From contig NZ_KB893175.1 in the NCBI RefSeq assembly GCF_000374025.1, positions 162,328 through 226,327 on the forward strand: DNA of 64,000 nt, in the 5' to 3' direction. The notes under the pieces were generated by a model, which did no database searches, was not told the DNA's origin, and saw only the letters and a program-made list of their open reading frames with translations. The translations under genes were made by a program, and so were the position numbers. Shown in pieces: positions 18,383 through 27,467 of the stretch (its first letter is position 1; every line of letters begins with the position of its first letter). This DNA is from Spirosoma panaciterrae DSM 21099. Lineage in GTDB: Bacteria; Bacteroidota; Bacteroidia; Cytophagales; Spirosomataceae.

Positions 18383-20575
18383 ATGACAATCGAAGTTTTT
18401 TTGCGTCTGCTGAAACAGCATTTGCTCTGGTTCATTCTTATTCCGGTTGTGGCGGCAGGAACGGCTTTTATTGTTACTCGAAATCAACCTAAAGTTTATA
18501 AATCGCAGGCAACATTATACACGGGTTTGGTTTCGCGCTATTCCCTACTGTCGGACCGGCAGAGTGCTTTTCAGGATCGGTCGGCCAGTGCTATAGACAA
18601 CATTCTTACTACGCTCAACTCGCGCGAAACGTTAATTCAGGTGGCTGTTAGTCTGCTGACGGATCATTTGCGACTACAACATCCTGACACGCTGGTATTG
18701 CGCGATGCCGGGTTTCAGCAATTGCATAAAGCCATTACGCCTGGTTTTGAAAACTTGTTGTTTATCGCTGCCGATTCTGCTCTGTTACGGCGGACGATTG
18801 ATAGTTTGGCCAAATCGCAGTACAGTAACCCGATCAAAAGCCTGTTGATGAAATCGGATTCGTACTATTCGATCCAGCATCTAGGTGAAGCCATTAAAGC
18901 TACTCCCCGTAAAAATACCAATGATGTACTCCAGATGGAGTATGAGGCCGACGACCCGGGCGTAGCACAGCGTACATTGCACTACGCAATCGAATTCCTC
19001 AACCAGCGCTACGCAACGCTTAAAACCTCTGAAACCAACTCCGTAATTGGGTATTACGAATCAAAACTGGAAAAGGCGAAAGAAAAGCTGGCACAGGCCG
19101 AAACCGCTCTACGTAATTTCAGCGAGAACCACCAGGTACTGGATTATGACGAGGAAGCCAAAAACGTAGCGGCCTCGCGTGAAGCGTTGCAGACGGAATA
19201 CAACCATGAGTTGATGCGAAGAAATGCGGCTAAAGCATCGCTGGATGCGCTCAATCAGCGGATGGGCCAGCAGGGCAGCATTCGCTCGGCAAATAATGAT
19301 CTGAGTGAAAAGCAAAAAAAACTGGCGGATGCTGAAAACAAACTTGCCAATGCCAAAGCATACGGACAATCGAAAGCAACCCTTGATCAGTTGCAGGCGA
19401 TGGTCAACAAAGCTTCGGAAGACCTAAAAATCAGCGCTCAGAAATATGATGCCGCCACCAATTCGACCGACGCTATTCCGGCTCAAACCATAGCCAACGA
19501 CCGACTGGCTAAATCGTTAGAATATGAAGAATCGTCGGCTCGGCTGGAGTTGTACAAGAAGCGGATGAACGAATACGATGCCAAAACCAATGAGTATGGT
19601 CCGTTGGGGTCGCAGCTTCGTCAGTTGAATCGGGATTTGGCAGTAGCCGAAAAAGAGTACTTCGACTTGTTACAGAATGTAGATCAGTCGAAAACCCGTC
19701 GGCAGGATGTATCCATTGGGGGAACACTGGAGATTCTGGATGCTCCCGATTTTCCGTTGCTTCCTCAACCTTCCAAGCGCTGGCAACTGGTTGCTATTGG
19801 CTTCGGAGTAGGGTTGTTTTTGGCATTATTACTAACTGCCCTCCGGTTCTGGATGGATAAACGAATCAAGTCGCCCGAACAAGCCGAAGCCATGATCGGA
19901 ATGCCTGTATCAGCGATCTTTCCAACGGTTCGGAAGCCCCAGGTCTTTACCCGGGCTACAATGGCCTCCCGAAGTATGTTTGAGCAGCTTTTCAATGCCA
20001 TCAACATTGAAGTTTCGCAAAATACGACCAAGCCTTATCCTCCCATTATCACTTTGTTTAGTATTCGCTCGAAGCAGGGGAAAACCTGGGTGGCGAATGG
20101 GCTGAACCAACTTTATGAAAATGCCGATCAACGGATTGCGTATTGTTACCCACGCGCAACGGGCAAAGAGCAGCGTACGCAGCAGCGGGGAATCACCTAT
20201 TTCCCATATACGATTCGGCCAGACTTTATGAATGTTACAGGTATCGATTACCTGCTTGATTATACGCAGGGCTTTGAGCCTTCGCAGTTTGATCGGATTA
20301 TCCTTGAATTGCCTGCCCTTATCAATAATCAAATTCCAGTTTATCTGCTCAAAAGCAGCGCTTTATCCCTACTTGTAATTGATGCAAACAGCCCGTGGGC
20401 AAGGGCCGAGAAACAACTACTGAGTATGTATGTCCGGGTAACGAATCAACCCATTCTGACGGTATTGAATCGGGTTGAGGGGGATTACGTCGACGTACCA
20501 GGTCGGGCTGATGCCATTCAGCCATTGCCACCAACTCAGGAAAACTCGATCTATTCCCAGCGAAATGCGCTGTAG
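18383..20575 (+). CDS. Wzc/GumC-like polysaccharide co-polymerase with degenerate kinase domain
   Basis: 730 residues. A Wzz domain with a first membrane helix at about 15-35, a long periplasmic coiled-coil region (about 210-480; many Lys/Glu/Ala heptads), a second membrane helix near 475-495, then a cytoplasmic C-terminal domain in the place of the tyrosine autokinase. The Walker A region reads FSIRSKQGKTW, keeping GKT but lacking the first glycine; the C-terminal Tyr cluster is almost absent. It probably controls chain length and export but may be unable to autophosphorylate. Preceded by the TolC-like gene at a 10-bp spacing. Confidence 0.85.
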   Translation: MTIEVFLRLLKQHLLWFILIPVVAAGTAFIVTRNQPKVYKSQATLYTGLVSRYSLLSDRQSAFQDRSASAIDNILTTLNSRETLIQVAVSLLTDHLRLQHPDTLVLRDAGFQQLHKAITPGFENLLFIAADSALLRRTIDSLAKSQYSNPIKSLLMKSDSYYSIQHLGEAIKATPRKNTNDVLQMEYEADDPGVAQRTLHYAIEFLNQRYATLKTSETNSVIGYYESKLEKAKEKLAQAETALRNFSENHQVLDYDEEAKNVAASREALQTEYNHELMRRNAAKASLDALNQRMGQQGSIRSANNDLSEKQKKLADAENKLANAKAYGQSKATLDQLQAMVNKASEDLKISAQKYDAATNSTDAIPAQTIANDRLAKSLEYEESSARLELYKKRMNEYDAKTNEYGPLGSQLRQLNRDLAVAEKEYFDLLQNVDQSKTRRQDVSIGGTLEILDAPDFPLLPQPSKRWQLVAIGFGVGLFLALLLTALRFWMDKRIKSPEQAEAMIGMPVSAIFPTVRKPQVFTRATMASRSMFEQLFNAINIEVSQNTTKPYPPIITLFSIRSKQGKTWVANGLNQLYENADQRIAYCYPRATGKEQRTQQRGITYFPYTIRPDFMNVTGIDYLLDYTQGFEPSQFDRIILELPALINNQIPVYLLKSSALSLLVIDANSPWARAEKQLLSMYVRVTNQPILTVLNRVEGDYVDVPGRADAIQPLPPTQENSIYSQRNAL

Positions 20576-20691
20576 CATCAAGTAACGATCCGTATTGATC
20601 CATGAGAAAGTACCCTCATGGAAGACGTCAGTAATGGCCTTTGGTTCCAGAGACCATTGCTAAGCAAAGCGCACAATCTGTTTAGGTTTAA

Positions 20692-20723
20692 TTCTGTAGT
20701 AGATGCCCATATTATCTACAGAA
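20692..20723. promoter_or_regulatory. Inverted repeat upstream of the NRPS/PKS operon
   Basis: TTCTGTAG / CTACAGAA (and the inner GTAGAT / ATCTAC) form an inverted repeat about 31 bp before the ATG at 20754, in the 178-bp gap after the Wzc-like gene. It could be an operator or a leader hairpin; no promoter element was identified. Confidence 0.3.
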
Positions 20724-20753
20724 CACGTAGAATCTGAAATTGCCTGAGTAGTT

Positions 20754-23700
20754 ATGAGTGCCCATAAGAATAATTCGTTAAGCAGGAGTTTCCTCGCACC
20801 CCTTTTGGTTCATCAACTCGTTGAGCAGGTTGCTCAGGCGAATCAGGATCGCCTAGCCGTTGTCTTTGGCGAGGATACCCTAACCTATCGTCAGCTAAAT
20901 GAACGTGCCAACCATGCATGCCAGCTGATTTTACAGACGACACCTTCGGCTCCGGTAGTTGGTATCAGTAGTACGCGTAGCCTGGACATGATAGTTGGCG
21001 TGCTGGCTATTTTGAAAGCCGGAAAAGCCTATTTACCTCTCGATCCTGCCTATCCTGATGCGCGTCTGCAACAAATTATCAGCGACGCGCATCTTCAAAG
21101 CTGTGTGGCGGCAGGCACTGAGAAGGCCCGGTTTGCGAGCTTAGGTATCCTGACTATGTCGGCCGAAGCAACTCTTCGGCTGGAAGGCTCGACAGCGGCT
21201 CAGCAGGCAGGCATGGCCTATGTGCTGTATACATCGGGCTCAACAGGGAAGCCCAAGGGGGTTTGCATGGGGCATAAAGCACTCGTAAACCTACTCAACT
21301 GGCAGGCAAACCATTCGCAGGCAGGCGCTGGTACAAAGACGCTGCAACTGGCACCCCTGAGTTTTGACGTTTCATTTCAGGAAATTTTTGCCACATTAAC
21401 TACCGGCGGAACCCTCGTATTGGTCGATGAGTCGCTTCGGCTGGATCTCAATGCCCTGCTTCGATTTATTGATGAGCAGTCGATCAATCGGTTGTTTCTA
21501 CCATTTGTGGCCTTGCAATATCTGGCTGAGGCTGCCGTCAGTACGAAGGTATTTCCGAAGCAGCTCCAGGAAGTGATGACGGCAGGTGAGCAGTTGAAAA
21601 TTACCCCTCAGGTTGCTCAGTTTTTCTCCGCCTTGCCGAATTGCGTTTTATTCAATCAATACGGACCAACCGAATGCCATGTTGTTACCCAATTAACACT
21701 TACGGGTGATTCTGCCAGTTGGCCGGCATTGCCTGGTATAGGCTATCCGATCGACAACGTGAATCTGTTTGTTGTTGATGATAATCTGAATATTCTACCT
21801 CCCGGTGAGGCAGGTGAATTGTGTTTTGGGGGCGACTGTGTGGCCGAAGGTTATCTGAATCAGCCCAGTCTGACCCGTGAGAAGTTCATTGAGCTGGCGG
21901 TGTCAGGTCAGGGGCCAGTGCGGGTCTATCGTACAGGAGACCTGGGGCGGTTGCAACCCGATGGCGCTATCGATTTTCTGGGCCGTCGGGATGATCAGGT
22001 TAAGATTCGTGGTCACCGGGTCGAATTGGGTGAAGTAGAAGTAGTGGTCAATCAGGTGCCGGGCATCAAACAGGCTGTGGTTGTGGCGCGTGAGGCTCAG
22101 GGTGGGCAAAAACAGCTTGTGGCCTATCTGGTTTCGGCTGACGGTCAGTCGAAGACGCCGGAAGTACGGTTGAAGCTTGCCCAAAAATTGCCTGACTACA
22201 TGATGCCTTCGGCCTTTGTATGGCTTGAGGAATTACCGAAAACCACGAGCGGCAAGGTCGATAAAAAGCAATTGCCAGCCCCTGAACGCAAGCGACCCGA
22301 GTTGATGGTAGCGTACCGTAGGCCCAGAACAGTGCTTGAACAGGGCATTGCCCAGGTTTGGGAAGAGGTATTGGAAATTGATCAGGTTGGTTTGGATGAT
22401 AACTTTTTTGAACTGGGTGGGAATTCTCTATTGGCTCAGAAAACAGTTGCGCTTCTAAAAGAGCGACAGTATACGCTGCCGATTACGAAGCTCTATCAAT
22501 ACCCAACCCTGGCAGGTATAGTCCGGTATTTACAGCCTAAAGAACAGTCGGCTGTACGGATTGACCTATCCAGTGCCAAAGACCAAAACACTGCTTCTAC
22601 AAGTCGTAACTCAGATATTGCCGTCATTGGCATGTCGGGACGCTTTCCGGGAGCCAATACGATTGATGAGCTTTGGGAGCTACTTAAAGCTGGAAAAGAA
22701 ACAACGCGGTTTTTTACAGAGGATGAACTGGATGCATCGATTCCGGCTCGCCTGAAAACGGACCCGCTTTATGTAAAGGCACGGGGGGTGATAGATGGAG
22801 CTGAACAGTTTGATGCGACCTTCTTTGGGCTATCGCCTAAAGTAGCGCAGCTTATGGACCCTCAGCAGCGAATCTTCCTGGAGATTGCCTGGGAAACGCT
22901 GGAACAAACGGGATATTTGCCTCACCATTACGACGGTCGGGTGGGGGTGTTTGCGGGATGCGGCAACAATACGTATTATCAGAAGAATATCCCAGGCCAT
23001 ACAGATCTGATCGATCAGGTGGGTGCATTTCAGGTGATGACCCTGAACGAAAAAGATTACATAGCTTCCCGAACGGCTTATCAACTCAATCTGAAAGGTC
23101 CGGCTGTGAGTGTGTATTCGGCCTGTTCGACTTCCCTGCTGGCCATTACGCAGGCTGTGCAGTGTATTCGCAACGGTCAGTGCGAGGTTGCCCTGGCGGG
23201 TGGCGCCAGTATCACAACCCCCATTCATAGCGGCCATCTCTATCAGGAAGGGGCTATGCTGAGTCAGGATGGTCACTGCCGATCATTCGATGCTGATGCT
23301 CAGGGCACTGTCTTTAGTGATGGGGCGGGGGTAGTGCTACTAAAAAGTAGGGAGGCTGCTCTCCGCGATGGCGACACAATTTACGCGGTCATCAAAGGGG
23401 TGGGGGTAAACAATGATGGGGGTGGAAAAGGAAGCTTTACGGCTCCCAGTTCGGAAGGACAGGCTGGTGCCATCGCTATGGCTATCGCCGATGCCGCTAT
23501 CGACCCCGCGACGATCAGTTATGTTGAAGCGCATGGAACCGCTACACCCTTGGGCGACCCGATCGAAATTGACGGTTTAACCCAGGCGTTTGGCGAACAG
23601 CCGAATCGACAGTTTTGTGCGATCGGTTCCATTAAGAGCAATATGGGGCACTTAACCCAGGCGGCTGGTGTAGCTGGGCTGATCAAAACGACACTCGCGT

Positions 23701-26700
23701 TGTTTCATAAGCAACTTCCGGCATCGATCAATTTCAAGACACCCAACCCCGCGATCGACTTTGCTAATTCGCCATTTTTTGTCAATACGCACCTGTCAGA
23801 CTGGAAGGCCGTGGGCGATCTGCCCCGTCGGGCCGGGGTAAGTTCGTTCGGAGTTGGAGGTACCAATGTGCACGTCATCCTGGAAGAATTTGGTGAAGAA
23901 CGACCAAAATCAGCGGAGGGGCGGCCGATACAGTTAATTAGCTGGTCAGCAAAGTCGTCGCAGAGCCTGAACGCATATACCCAAAAGCTGGCACAGGCCG
24001 CCGAACAGCTTGATGACACCACCCTGGCCGATCTGGCCTTTACCTTGCAGACGACTCGGGTAAGTTTCGGCCATCGACGGTTTATGGTTGCTGCTACATC
24101 GGCCGAACTGAAACAGAAATTACAGGCTGAGCAGGCTAAACCATCTCTTTCTAAGGCCGTCCAACGGCCCGACGAGGTGGTGTTTATGTTTCCTGGTCAG
24201 GGATCGCAATACCTTAACATGGGACGCTGGCTGTATGAACATGAATCGGTATTCCGGCAGGCTATTGATAGCTGTGCGGCCTTGCTGCATCCGCATCTTG
24301 ATCTTGACATTCGGCGGGTGATTTACCCCGAATCGATGGATATGGAGGCTGAGCAGCGCTTAAAGAATACACGCTATACACAGCCCGCCCTGTTTGTGAC
24401 CGAATATGCACTGGCTCAATTATGGATGAGTTGGGGGATCGAGCCGTCCGTTTTATGTGGCCATAGCATCGGTGAATTCGTGGCTGCCCATTTGGCAGGC
24501 ATCGTTTCGTTGCCCGATGCGCTTATGCTCATTACGGCCCGGGGCCGTATGGTCAGTGAACGACCTCGCGGTAGTATGTTATCGGTTCGCAGACCTGCCA
24601 GCGTTATTGCCGTAATGATGCCCGACACGATTTCCATGGCCGCTGTAAACAGCCACACGCTATGCGTTGTAGCCGGGCCGGATGAGGATATCGCTGATTT
24701 TGCCCGATTGCTGGACGAACAGGAAATCCCAAACCAGCCGCTGGCAACCAGCCATGCGTTTCATTCGAGTATGATGGAGCCAATTGTGGGAGAGTTTGCC
24801 AGGATTGTGCGAACCGTTTCACTCAATCGGCCTATGAAGCCAATCGTATCGACAGTTAGCGGAACCTGGCTGACGGATGCACAGGCTACCGATCCGATGT
24901 ACTGGGCCAATCATCTTCGGGCTACGGTACAATTTGCCGATGCACTCGATAAAATTATCGCTCTGGAAAACCCGCTACTTCTGGAAGTTGGTCCAGGCCA
25001 CGTAACGGCAACGCTGGCTCGGCAGCAGGTTGGGAAAAAGCCAATTCCAGTGCTGGCCGGATTGGCCAATCTGCCCGACTGGCCCACCTCCTGCCAGTCG
25101 TTGCTGACTACGCTGGGGCAATTGTACCAGAACGGTATAGAACCAAACTGGAAGGCTTTTTATGATGGGCAACAACGGGTAAAGGTTCATGCGCCGACCT
25201 ATGCGTTTGATAAAACGTATTGCTGGCTTGAGCCGATAGAAGCTCAATCGAAAAATTCCTCTTTTGATACCCATAAACAAATAGGTTTAGTGAGTAATGC
25301 CCCTGTCGATCAGCAACCTGTTACAGATTTGCCGGATCGGTCGCTAGTTGCATTGCCAATAATCACACCAAAAACTATGAGAAAAAACGCATTGATTAGC
25401 CGGATCAATCAACTGCTGGAAGAGGCATCTGGCATTGATATGGAGGGCGTTTCGCCCGATACCAGTTTTCTGGAAATCGGTCTGGACTCGCTCTTGATGA
25501 CCCAGGTAGCCTTAACCCTCAAAAAAGAATTTGGCTTACCCATTACGTTTCGTCAGCTAACCAGCACATACACATCGCCCGAACAGTTGGCTGATTTTAT
25601 TGACCAGCAGTTGCCGCCAGCCCCTCAGCCGGTTGCTCCGGCCCCGGTTTCTGTCTCGGTACCGCCTGTAGTTGTGAACGGACACTATGGTCCTCCCCAA
25701 CATAACCCTGCCCTGGACCTGATTGCTCAGCAACTGCAATTGCTTGCCAAACAGATTGAACTGTTACAAACGGGAAGCGTGCCGACCGCTCAGCCGACGG
25801 CTGCGCCAAAGCCCCAGCCAATAATCAGCCATAACACGACAGCGAAGAATGGGAATGCGATTGCGGATACCCCCGACCTGACACCGGAAGAGAAAGCCGA
25901 ACTGAAAAAGCCATTTGGCGCTACCGCTCGCATCGAACGTCAGGCATCGGAATTAAGCCCCGGACAGCGGCAGTTTTTAGCCCAGTTTACGGAACAGTAC
26001 ACCCTGAAAACGGCTAAAAGTAAAGCGTATGCGCAGCAAAATCGGGCCCATATGGCCGACCCACGAGTGGTCACGGGTTTTCGGCCCCTAACGAAGGAAA
26101 TCGTTTATCCATTGGTTGTTAACCGATCGGCAGGAAGTAGAGTATGGGATATTGATGGCAACGAGTACATTGATGCGTTGAACGGCTTTGGCTCTAATAT
26201 GTTTGGCTATCAGCCTGACTGGCTTAAAGAAGTTCTGCACGAACAGATTGAAGCGGGGTTTGAGGTAGGCCCCCAGCATGAACTGGCTGGCGAGGTTACG
26301 CAACTTATCTGTGAATTAACCAAAACCGACCGATCGGCCCTTTGTAACACCGGCTCCGAAGCTGTGCTAGGGGCTATGCGGATCGCCCGTACAGTTACCG
26401 GCCGATCGCTCATCGTTGCTTTTTCGGGATCTTACCATGGCATTGTGGATGAAGTGCTGGTGAGAGGTACCAAAAAACTGAAGCCTTTCCCGGCCGCTCC
26501 GGGTATCATGCCCGAAGCGGTTCAGAATATGCTCATTCTGGAGTATGGTACCGACGAAAGTCTGAAAATCATTCGCGAGCGTGCCCATGAGTTAGCTGCC
26601 GTGCTGGTTGAGCCAGTACAAAGCCGCCGACCGGAGTTTGTGCCCGTCGAGTTTCTGAAACAAGTACGGGGAATTACCGAAAAATCGGGTACAGCGTTAA

Positions 26701-27464
26701 TTTTTGATGAAGTCATTACGGGCTTTCGAACGCATCCGGGCGGTACCCAGGCCCTGTTTGGTATTAAAGCCGATCTGGCTACGTACGGCAAAGTTGTGGG
26801 GGCTGGCTTACCAATTGGTGTCATTGCTGGTAAGCGGGCATTTATGGATGCACTGGATGGAGGGTTCTGGCAATATGGCGATGCATCGGTTCCAGAAGTC
26901 GGGGTAACTTACTTTGCCGGAACCTTTGTTCGGCATCCTCTGGCTCTGGCGGCTGCTAAAGCTTCATTGATGTACATGAAAACCCAGGGTCCGGCATTAC
27001 AGCAGGCGTTAACCTTTAAGACAAGTCGGCTGGCCGATGAGCTGAATGCCGTTTTGCAGAACTGGAAACTTCCCCTTTTTGTGGTTAACTTTGGCTCATT
27101 ATGGAAAATTAAGTTTAAAGAAGAGGTAGCATACGGTGAATTGTTGTTTACATTGATGCGAGATAAAGGCATTCACATCTGGGACGGTTTTCCCTGCTTT
27201 CTGACAGAAGCACATACCGAACAGGAAATCGATGCTATCGTTCGATGTTTTGCCGAAAGTGTAAAGGAATTAATTGAAGTCGGTATTTTTAAGGGCGATC
27301 GAGTGAGCGCACGTAGTCCGGAATCCATTGGGACGGCTCGTGTCAGCCATACACCACCGGCACCTGGCGCTAAGTTAGGGCGGGATCAGCAGGGCAATCC
27401 GGCCTGGTTTATTCCTAATCCAGATCAGCCTGGAAAATACCTGCAGGTTGAATTAAATCAATGA
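20754..27464 (+). CDS. Hybrid NRPS/PKS: A-PCP-KS-AT-ACP-aminotransferase
   Basis: 2236 residues. Domains in order: adenylation (about 20-510; TSGSTGKPKG near 160, YGPTE, GELCFGG, YRTGD, TSGKVDKKQL); PCP with Ser558 in LGGNSLL; ketosynthase (about 620-1050) with Cys791 in ACSTSL, His927 and His966; acyltransferase (about 1140-1450) with Ser1238 in GHSIG and His-Ala-Phe-His at 1334, typical of malonyl-CoA; ACP with Ser1579 in GLDSLL; and a class III PLP aminotransferase (about 1740-2150), Lys2013 in TYGKVVGAG. No KR, DH or ER is present, so the beta-keto made by KS should be aminated directly. The A-domain code reads D-V-Q-F-M-A-Q-V-V-K, close to published proline-type codes (DVQxxAHVVK) but with Gln for His. 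The first module lacks a C domain, so it loads free amino acid. The next gene starts 3 bp after the stop. Confidence 0.95.
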   Translation: MSAHKNNSLSRSFLAPLLVHQLVEQVAQANQDRLAVVFGEDTLTYRQLNERANHACQLILQTTPSAPVVGISSTRSLDMIVGVLAILKAGKAYLPLDPAYPDARLQQIISDAHLQSCVAAGTEKARFASLGILTMSAEATLRLEGSTAAQQAGMAYVLYTSGSTGKPKGVCMGHKALVNLLNWQANHSQAGAGTKTLQLAPLSFDVSFQEIFATLTTGGTLVLVDESLRLDLNALLRFIDEQSINRLFLPFVALQYLAEAAVSTKVFPKQLQEVMTAGEQLKITPQVAQFFSALPNCVLFNQYGPTECHVVTQLTLTGDSASWPALPGIGYPIDNVNLFVVDDNLNILPPGEAGELCFGGDCVAEGYLNQPSLTREKFIELAVSGQGPVRVYRTGDLGRLQPDGAIDFLGRRDDQVKIRGHRVELGEVEVVVNQVPGIKQAVVVAREAQGGQKQLVAYLVSADGQSKTPEVRLKLAQKLPDYMMPSAFVWLEELPKTTSGKVDKKQLPAPERKRPELMVAYRRPRTVLEQGIAQVWEEVLEIDQVGLDDNFFELGGNSLLAQKTVALLKERQYTLPITKLYQYPTLAGIVRYLQPKEQSAVRIDLSSAKDQNTASTSRNSDIAVIGMSGRFPGANTIDELWELLKAGKETTRFFTEDELDASIPARLKTDPLYVKARGVIDGAEQFDATFFGLSPKVAQLMDPQQRIFLEIAWETLEQTGYLPHHYDGRVGVFAGCGNNTYYQKNIPGHTDLIDQVGAFQVMTLNEKDYIASRTAYQLNLKGPAVSVYSACSTSLLAITQAVQCIRNGQCEVALAGGASITTPIHSGHLYQEGAMLSQDGHCRSFDADAQGTVFSDGAGVVLLKSREAALRDGDTIYAVIKGVGVNNDGGGKGSFTAPSSEGQAGAIAMAIADAAIDPATISYVEAHGTATPLGDPIEIDGLTQAFGEQPNRQFCAIGSIKSNMGHLTQAAGVAGLIKTTLALFHKQLPASINFKTPNPAIDFANSPFFVNTHLSDWKAVGDLPRRAGVSSFGVGGTNVHVILEEFGEERPKSAEGRPIQLISWSAKSSQSLNAYTQKLAQAAEQLDDTTLADLAFTLQTTRVSFGHRRFMVAATSAELKQKLQAEQAKPSLSKAVQRPDEVVFMFPGQGSQYLNMGRWLYEHESVFRQAIDSCAALLHPHLDLDIRRVIYPESMDMEAEQRLKNTRYTQPALFVTEYALAQLWMSWGIEPSVLCGHSIGEFVAAHLAGIVSLPDALMLITARGRMVSERPRGSMLSVRRPASVIAVMMPDTISMAAVNSHTLCVVAGPDEDIADFARLLDEQEIPNQPLATSHAFHSSMMEPIVGEFARIVRTVSLNRPMKPIVSTVSGTWLTDAQATDPMYWANHLRATVQFADALDKIIALENPLLLEVGPGHVTATLARQQVGKKPIPVLAGLANLPDWPTSCQSLLTTLGQLYQNGIEPNWKAFYDGQQRVKVHAPTYAFDKTYCWLEPIEAQSKNSSFDTHKQIGLVSNAPVDQQPVTDLPDRSLVALPIITPKTMRKNALISRINQLLEEASGIDMEGVSPDTSFLEIGLDSLLMTQVALTLKKEFGLPITFRQLTSTYTSPEQLADFIDQQLPPAPQPVAPAPVSVSVPPVVVNGHYGPPQHNPALDLIAQQLQLLAKQIELLQTGSVPTAQPTAAPKPQPIISHNTTAKNGNAIADTPDLTPEEKAELKKPFGATARIERQASELSPGQRQFLAQFTEQYTLKTAKSKAYAQQNRAHMADPRVVTGFRPLTKEIVYPLVVNRSAGSRVWDIDGNEYIDALNGFGSNMFGYQPDWLKEVLHEQIEAGFEVGPQHELAGEVTQLICELTKTDRSALCNTGSEAVLGAMRIARTVTGRSLIVAFSGSYHGIVDEVLVRGTKKLKPFPAAPGIMPEAVQNMLILEYGTDESLKIIRERAHELAAVLVEPVQSRRPEFVPVEFLKQVRGITEKSGTALIFDEVITGFRTHPGGTQALFGIKADLATYGKVVGAGLPIGVIAGKRAFMDALDGGFWQYGDASVPEVGVTYFAGTFVRHPLALAAAKASLMYMKTQGPALQQALTFKTSRLADELNAVLQNWKLPLFVVNFGSLWKIKFKEEVAYGELLFTLMRDKGIHIWDGFPCFLTEAHTEQEIDAIVRCFAESVKELIEVGIFKGDRVSARSPESIGTARVSHTPPAPGAKLGRDQQGNPAWFIPNPDQPGKYLQVELNQ

Positions 27465-27467
27465 CGG

